Below are positions 6,811 to 10,669 of a DNA stretch of 10,669 nt, in pieces. The stretch is taken from assembly GCA_937973935.1 (NCBI GenBank), contig CALJJF010000035.1, forward strand, positions 1 through 10,669, written 5' to 3'. This stretch comes from MKRK01 sp001896915 (GTDB lineage Bacteria > Bacillota > Clostridia > Oscillospirales > Acutalibacteraceae). Numbering within the stretch: the first letter of the stretch is position 1; every line of letters starts with the position of its first letter. The notes under the pieces were generated by a model that did not search any database, was not told where the DNA came from, and worked only from the letters and a program-made list of their open reading frames with translations. The position numbers and the translations under genes were made by a program.

Positions 6811-8223
6811 TTAAAATAAATATTCTTTGGTTTGTTTTTCCTGCGTTTCGTCATAAAAATCAGAGCGGATACCGCCGATATACTGCAAGGCATCGTAAAT
6901 CATGGGAAGAACATTGCCGTGGATACCCACCGCATGATGCACATAAGGTCCCTTTACGATCATGGTTTCTACCTTTGACCAGCTGGGAACCTCGACCCAC
7001 AGATAAGTGCCGTTTGTAACAGGCCCGTCAATGCCCCGGGCGGTTCCCATGAGCATACCGTATTCGCCGTTGTCACCGTCAAAACGGAGCAGGGAAATCA
7101 GCCCGCCCTTGATTTCGGCAGAAACCGAACCGGCGCAATGCTCGGGAAACGCAAAGGGGCGGGTAAGCTTTGCTTTTGTTTTGGCAAGAGAAATCGGCCA
7201 GGGTCCGCAGTGCTGCAGCAGCTCACCGTTATCGTTGGTGGGGTGGCGCACGGACCAGTCCACGAAAAAGCTGGGGGTTTTGCCCATGCCGGCGGCCTGC
7301 ACCATGATTGCTGTAACGGCACCGTGAATGTCGGTTTCGCAAACCACGGGAATGCCTTCGTCTGTCAATAAAGCGTTGGCACAACAAGGCATGATTTTCA
7401 GTGCCTGCTGCAGTGCATCCCAGCACTGGATGGCAATGGCGTTGCAGTTATTTTCCTCGGCATAATATTTCATGGCGGTTTTCAGCGCCGCCACACGACG
7501 GACAGCGTCATCAGGCACACAAACCTCCATGTTTTCACGAATGAAAGCAACGGTTGCCTCCACTTCGCTGTCGTCGGAAGCTTCCAAGGCTTTGATTCGG
7601 TCGGTGAATTCTACCATGGAAATAGGGAAAAGCTGAATACCGAAGCGTTCCAATAATTCTCCCTCGTTGCACATCATGGTCCAGAAATCACCGGGGCGGG
7701 TGTCGATTTGCAGAATCCGTGCTTTTCTGAATTCCTTGATGATATTGGCAGTAGCCACAAAGGTGGTAAGGCCGGTTTCAAAGGGCTCGTCATCCACATG
7801 GCAGTTGGGGATATAGGTGAAAGGCACCTTCATACGGCGCAGCACCTTGCCGGTGGCAAAAAGACCGCATTGGGTATCCCGAAGACGGCTGCCGTCAGCG
7901 AGGGGAGCCTCGTCACGGGGACCCCACAGCAAAACAGGAACACCCAGCGCCTTTGCCACCTTGGCACAGCTGTGCTCAGAGCCGAAATTACAATGGGGGA
8001 TGAACAGCGCATTGACGCCGGCGGCTCTGAATTTTTCAATGACCGCGTCCACATCCTCGGCACAGCGAAGCAGACCCTCACTGTTGATATCATCGATATC
8101 TACAAAGGAAATGTCCATAGCCTTCATCTTGTTCCGGATGAGTTCTTTATACTTAACAGCGTCTTCCGCACTAAAAATTCTTCTCCTGGTAGGGGCATAA
8201 CCGATGATGACCTTATGATCCAT
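6811..8223 (-). CDS. L-fucose/L-arabinose isomerase-family protein (sugar isomerase)
   Basis: A 470-residue protein of the FucI/AraA-like superfamily (COG2407 type), which interconverts aldoses and ketoses with a divalent metal, usually Mn2+. The metal-site region is visible as CETDIHGAVT with Glu296, followed 26 residues later by FFVDWS with Asp322. This compares with Glu337 and Asp361 of E. coli FucI. A His-rich segment PYVHHAVGIHGN near the C terminus can supply the third ligand. It is shorter than FucI (about 590) and AraA (about 500), as is common for unassigned COG2407 members. The ATG at 8223 has GAGGAAG four bases upstream. It lies 14 bases after the DRL-like gene and ahead of the kinase, so its ketose product is the likely kinase substrate. 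The actual sugar is unknown. The superfamily is sure; the isomerase activity is inferred. Confidence 0.85.
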   Translation of the reverse strand: MDHKVIIGYAPTRRRIFSAEDAVKYKELIRNKMKAMDISFVDIDDINSEGLLRCAEDVDAVIEKFRAAGVNALFIPHCNFGSEHSCAKVAKALGVPVLLWGPRDEAPLADGSRLRDTQCGLFATGKVLRRMKVPFTYIPNCHVDDEPFETGLTTFVATANIIKEFRKARILQIDTRPGDFWTMMCNEGELLERFGIQLFPISMVEFTDRIKALEASDDSEVEATVAFIRENMEVCVPDDAVRRVAALKTAMKYYAEENNCNAIAIQCWDALQQALKIMPCCANALLTDEGIPVVCETDIHGAVTAIMVQAAGMGKTPSFFVDWSVRHPTNDNGELLQHCGPWPISLAKTKAKLTRPFAFPEHCAGSVSAEIKGGLISLLRFDGDNGEYGMLMGTARGIDGPVTNGTYLWVEVPSWSKVETMIVKGPYVHHAVGIHGNVLPMIYDALQYIGGIRSDFYDETQEKQTKEYLF

Positions 8224-8237
8224 ATGGCTTCCTCTTT

Positions 8238-9536
8238 CTATTGATGTAATAATTGATCCTGCATTCTGCGAAGCTGGAGCAGCACCGATGAGTTATCAAG
8301 CTCTACCATATCGTAGGTGATGATCTCGTCCTTTTTTACGTCCTGTAACAGTTTGGCACCACAGGCAAGACCTACGGGCAGCATGGTTCCTTCTCTGGCA
8401 ATGGCGGCCAGCTCGATGGAAGCACGGTAACAGTATTCACCGATGGAATCCAGTATTTCGCCGGCCTTGAGATCTTTTTTGGCAACGGTGATGCATTCGG
8501 AAACCAGATGATCCATGGGGTGACCGGTGGATTCACCGTAAATCACAGCTTGTGCTGCGGTAATGGGAGTTTCGATGGAACAAAGATGATAAGGACGGTA
8601 CAACAAATAATTGGGACCGTTACCCATGTCACGCTGAACCAGCCCGTCTATGATGCGTTGTTGGTCGGTGGTGACAATCACAAAAACACCGGGGTTGATA
8701 TTGCCGATGCCATAATCCACAACGCCCTCTTTTTCTAAAATGCCGCCTTGATCCTTTCGGCAGAAGACAGATGTCAAATCTTCTACGTTACATTTCGGAC
8801 CGTGCATGCCACGGATATCGGGAACCAGCCCTGTGGCGTTGGACACTGCCGCCATTTCTATCATGGTTTTGGAACCGTCCACAAATTCCACGAGCATACG
8901 GGCGCTCATGTCTCTGGCGGCAGCCTTGTCTGCCCATTCTTTCATACCGGGGTTTGCATAAATATCCAGCGGGTTGTTTTTGCCCTTGCCCGCGGCAACT
9001 ATTGTAAAGCCCAAAGCCTTTGCAAAGCGGTATACCTCGATGATGGAACCGGGTTCGTCACCTGCGGTCAGCGAATACACAATCCCTGCCTGTTCGCAGA
9101 GCTTCCGTAAAATCGGACCGACAGTAATGTCGCATTCTACGTTCATCATGACAATGTGTTTTTTATAAAAAATACAATCCATTGTCACACGGGCACCCAT
9201 TTCGGGAGAACCGGTGGCGTCAATTACACTTTGGATACAAGCGGTTTCAATGGCGACTTTATAGTTTGTTGTGATACACTTTTTGCCTGCCGCTATGGCT
9301 GTTTCTGCTTCTTTTGCGGTAGTGACCTGCACCACCTCGCCGGTGTATCCGGCCTGTTTGTATGCGTCAGCCGCGATTTCACAGGACAAATCCACCACAA
9401 TGTCACATTCCATGCCGACCATGGTTTCGATTTGGGCGACAATGTCCTTGCCCATTTGTCCGGCTCCGATCAGGGAAACACGGATCGGATTGCCTTGTGA
9501 CTCCAGCTTTTGGAGCTTTGTATCGATTTCATACAT
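8238..9536 (-). CDS. COG4091-type NAD(P)-dependent oxidoreductase with SAF domain (homoserine-dehydrogenase-like / DRL family)
   Basis: A 432-residue enzyme. The N-terminal Rossmann fold has VSLIGAGQMG (GAGQMG at residues 24-29). The middle contains NVECDITVGP and TAGDEPGS, typical of the homoserine-dehydrogenase-like COG4091 family. The C terminus is a SAF domain, seen as KKDLKAGEILDSIGEY and, at the end, KKDEIITYDMVEL. This is the architecture and length of the DXR-like protein (DRL) known from Brucella, which rearranges and reduces 1-deoxyxylulose 5-phosphate to methylerythritol phosphate. Other family members are unassigned. It is unlikely to be a biosynthetic homoserine dehydrogenase, which has an ACT rather than a SAF domain and lies with threonine genes. 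The ATG at 9536 is preferred, with a weak GGA site; a TTG at 9575 would overlap the previous gene by 13 bases. In this operon a role on a sugar or sugar phosphate is inferred. Confidence 0.82.
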   Translation of the reverse strand: MYEIDTKLQKLESQGNPIRVSLIGAGQMGKDIVAQIETMVGMECDIVVDLSCEIAADAYKQAGYTGEVVQVTTAKEAETAIAAGKKCITTNYKVAIETACIQSVIDATGSPEMGARVTMDCIFYKKHIVMMNVECDITVGPILRKLCEQAGIVYSLTAGDEPGSIIEVYRFAKALGFTIVAAGKGKNNPLDIYANPGMKEWADKAAARDMSARMLVEFVDGSKTMIEMAAVSNATGLVPDIRGMHGPKCNVEDLTSVFCRKDQGGILEKEGVVDYGIGNINPGVFVIVTTDQQRIIDGLVQRDMGNGPNYLLYRPYHLCSIETPITAAQAVIYGESTGHPMDHLVSECITVAKKDLKAGEILDSIGEYCYRASIELAAIAREGTMLPVGLACGAKLLQDVKKDEIITYDMVELDNSSVLLQLRRMQDQLLHQ

Positions 9537-9562
9537 GTTTTTTCCAGCTTTCTGTCTATTGT

Positions 9563-10618
9563 TTAGTCTATCCAAGGGTCGATGATAACCTTCAGGGCTT
9601 GCCCGGTTTCTACCATTCGCATCCCTTCCACAACATTGTCTAAGGACACTGTCGCTCCCAGATATTGATCTGCATTGATTTTTTTGGTATGAATTGCGCT
9701 CAGCGCATCGGCAAGACCGGTGGAGGAATAGGAAAAGGCACCGAGAACCATGATTTCGTTGTAATGAATGGCGTTGGAATTCAAGGTTGCCATTTCGTTG
9801 TGCTTTGGTACGCCGCCGTAAATAATCACTCTGCCCCGTTTGCGCACCATATCCACAGCCTGCTGCTGTACCGCTACGGTTGGCACGGCGCAGATGACAA
9901 AATCCGCACCGATCCCGCCGGTAATTTCCTTTACCGCCTCGGTCACTTTTAGAGGATCGCTGTTTTCAAACAAATAGTTCGGGGAAAAGCTTTTTGCCAG
10001 CGTGAGTTTATCCTTGCCGATCATAATGATCTTCGCAGCACCTCTGGCACGTGCCACTTCAATATGTAAACAGCCCACGGGTCCGTCGCCGATGATCACC
10101 ACCGTGTCACCCAGCGAAACGTCATTGTATTTCTGACAGGCAATTACAGCGGATGCGGTTTCGGCAAAGGCGGCATGGGCAAAGGGCATACCTTCGGGGA
10201 TGGGCTCTACAAATCCATGCTGCAGGACCTCCTTGGGAAGAGCGATGTACTGGGCGTAGCCGCCGGGAAAATGGGTGCCCAGCATGCGGTGGGAAACGCA
10301 AAGGTTCACCATGCCCCGCTTGCAATAATAGCATTCGCCGCAGCTGACATCCGGTGCCATTGCCACAGGCTCGTTCACGCGAAAACGGGTGACCGAGGGG
10401 TGTACTTCCGCCACGATGCCGGCGATTTCATGACCGATGATTTGGTTTTTGACGCCGCCTTTCAACCCGTTGTGAAAGTTGCGGACGTCGCCGCCGCAGA
10501 TGCCGCAGGCGATTACTTTGACCAATATGCCGCCATCCGGGCATTTCGGGATTTCTCTTTGCTGGACGACCATTTGGTCAATGTCTTGAAACACTGCCGC
10601 TTTCATTGTATTGTTCAT
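9563..10618 (-). CDS. Zinc-dependent medium-chain alcohol/polyol dehydrogenase
   Basis: A 351-residue medium-chain dehydrogenase of the sorbitol/threonine dehydrogenase type (COG1063), expected to oxidise a secondary alcohol of a polyol, or reduce a ketose, with NAD(P). Catalytic zinc ligands are Cys41 (CGICGGD) with His63 and Glu64 (GHEIAG). The structural zinc is held by Cys93, Cys96, Cys99 and Cys107 (CGECYYCKRGMVNLC). The Rossmann motif is IIGDGPVG. The position of the usual Ser or Thr in the proton relay (GxCxS/TD) is Gly43. The length is typical (about 340-355). The ATG at 10618 is used, with a poor purine-rich site upstream; a second ATG at 10606 (residue 5) is the alternative. It precedes the DRL-like gene by 26 bases and belongs to the same operon. 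The substrate is unknown. Confidence 0.9.
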   Translation of the reverse strand: MNNTMKAAVFQDIDQMVVQQREIPKCPDGGILVKVIACGICGGDVRNFHNGLKGGVKNQIIGHEIAGIVAEVHPSVTRFRVNEPVAMAPDVSCGECYYCKRGMVNLCVSHRMLGTHFPGGYAQYIALPKEVLQHGFVEPIPEGMPFAHAAFAETASAVIACQKYNDVSLGDTVVIIGDGPVGCLHIEVARARGAAKIIMIGKDKLTLAKSFSPNYLFENSDPLKVTEAVKEITGGIGADFVICAVPTVAVQQQAVDMVRKRGRVIIYGGVPKHNEMATLNSNAIHYNEIMVLGAFSYSSTGLADALSAIHTKKINADQYLGATVSLDNVVEGMRMVETGQALKVIIDPWID

Positions 10619-10634
10619 TGTTGTACCGTCTTTC

Positions 10635-10669
10635 TTAAAGTGTTTCTTCGACCTTGCCGGTTAGTCTGT
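10635..10669 (-). CDS. Possible 3' end of an upstream operon gene (partial)
   Basis: At the right edge the minus strand reads RLTGKVEETL and then TAA (10637-10635), 16 bases before the dehydrogenase ATG. The spacing and strand fit the next gene of the same operon, for example a transport or sugar-binding gene. Only ten residues are visible, so the identity cannot be given and the frame itself is a guess. Confidence 0.35.
   Translation of the reverse strand, partial: RLTGKVEETL

Noticed and set aside
7708..8244. Plus-strand open frame of 178 codons antisense to the isomerase gene
   Set aside because: It is a shadow of the conserved isomerase reading frame, with no domain or start signal of its own.
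8238..9536. Gfo/Idh/MocA sugar dehydrogenase
   Set aside because: The N-terminal Rossmann fold is similar, but the central motifs and the C-terminal SAF domain fit the COG4091 homoserine-dehydrogenase-like/DRL family instead.

Overview
The window looks like chromosomal DNA of a Gram-positive anaerobe, most likely a Clostridia/Oscillospirales-type Firmicute. That placement rests on purine-rich Shine-Dalgarno sites, tightly packed same-strand genes, several TTG/GTG-type starts, moderate GC (about 55% in lines of the sugar operon, about 30-40% in the small membrane gene) and an RpiR-type regulator serving a sugar operon. It is an inference from style, not from a marker gene.

Layout: two convergent blocks meet at one shared hairpin terminator (4322-4359). 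The left block (+ strand, 1-4317) holds the 3' end of a metallo-beta-lactamase-fold hydrolase that appears frameshifted, a ZIP-family metal transporter (zupT-like), a duplicated PhnB-type VOC protein, an endonuclease IV-like TIM-barrel protein, a membrane-anchored YdcF/DUF218 protein, and a small hypothetical protein next to a small membrane protein. The last two may be one gene split by a single-base frameshift. These genes are housekeeping or stress-like, with no obvious single pathway. Three (MBL hydrolase, ZIP importer, endonuclease IV-like protein) are from zinc-handling or zinc-using families.

The right block (- strand, read from 10669 down to 4361) is a compact sugar or polyol catabolic operon: the tail of an upstream gene, a zinc-dependent medium-chain alcohol dehydrogenase, a COG4091-type oxidoreductase with a C-terminal SAF domain (the family containing the DXR-like enzyme DRL), an L-fucose/L-arabinose-isomerase-family protein, a FGGY (xylulokinase-like) kinase, and an RpiR/MurR regulator with HTH and SIS domains. 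Gaps are 14 to 60 bases, so one transcript is likely. Its promoter lies beyond the right edge. A working model is: dehydrogenase oxidises a polyol, isomerase interconverts aldose and ketose, kinase phosphorylates the ketose, the DRL-like enzyme carries out an oxidoreduction or carbon-skeleton rearrangement, and the regulator senses a sugar phosphate. The substrate cannot be read from the sequence.

The most interesting point is the DRL-type enzyme inside a dedicated sugar isomerase/kinase/dehydrogenase operon, which suggests catabolism or salvage of an unusual (branched or deoxy) sugar. No RNA genes, CRISPR arrays, insertion sequences or phage genes were seen, and no stretch over 300 bases lacks a gene.
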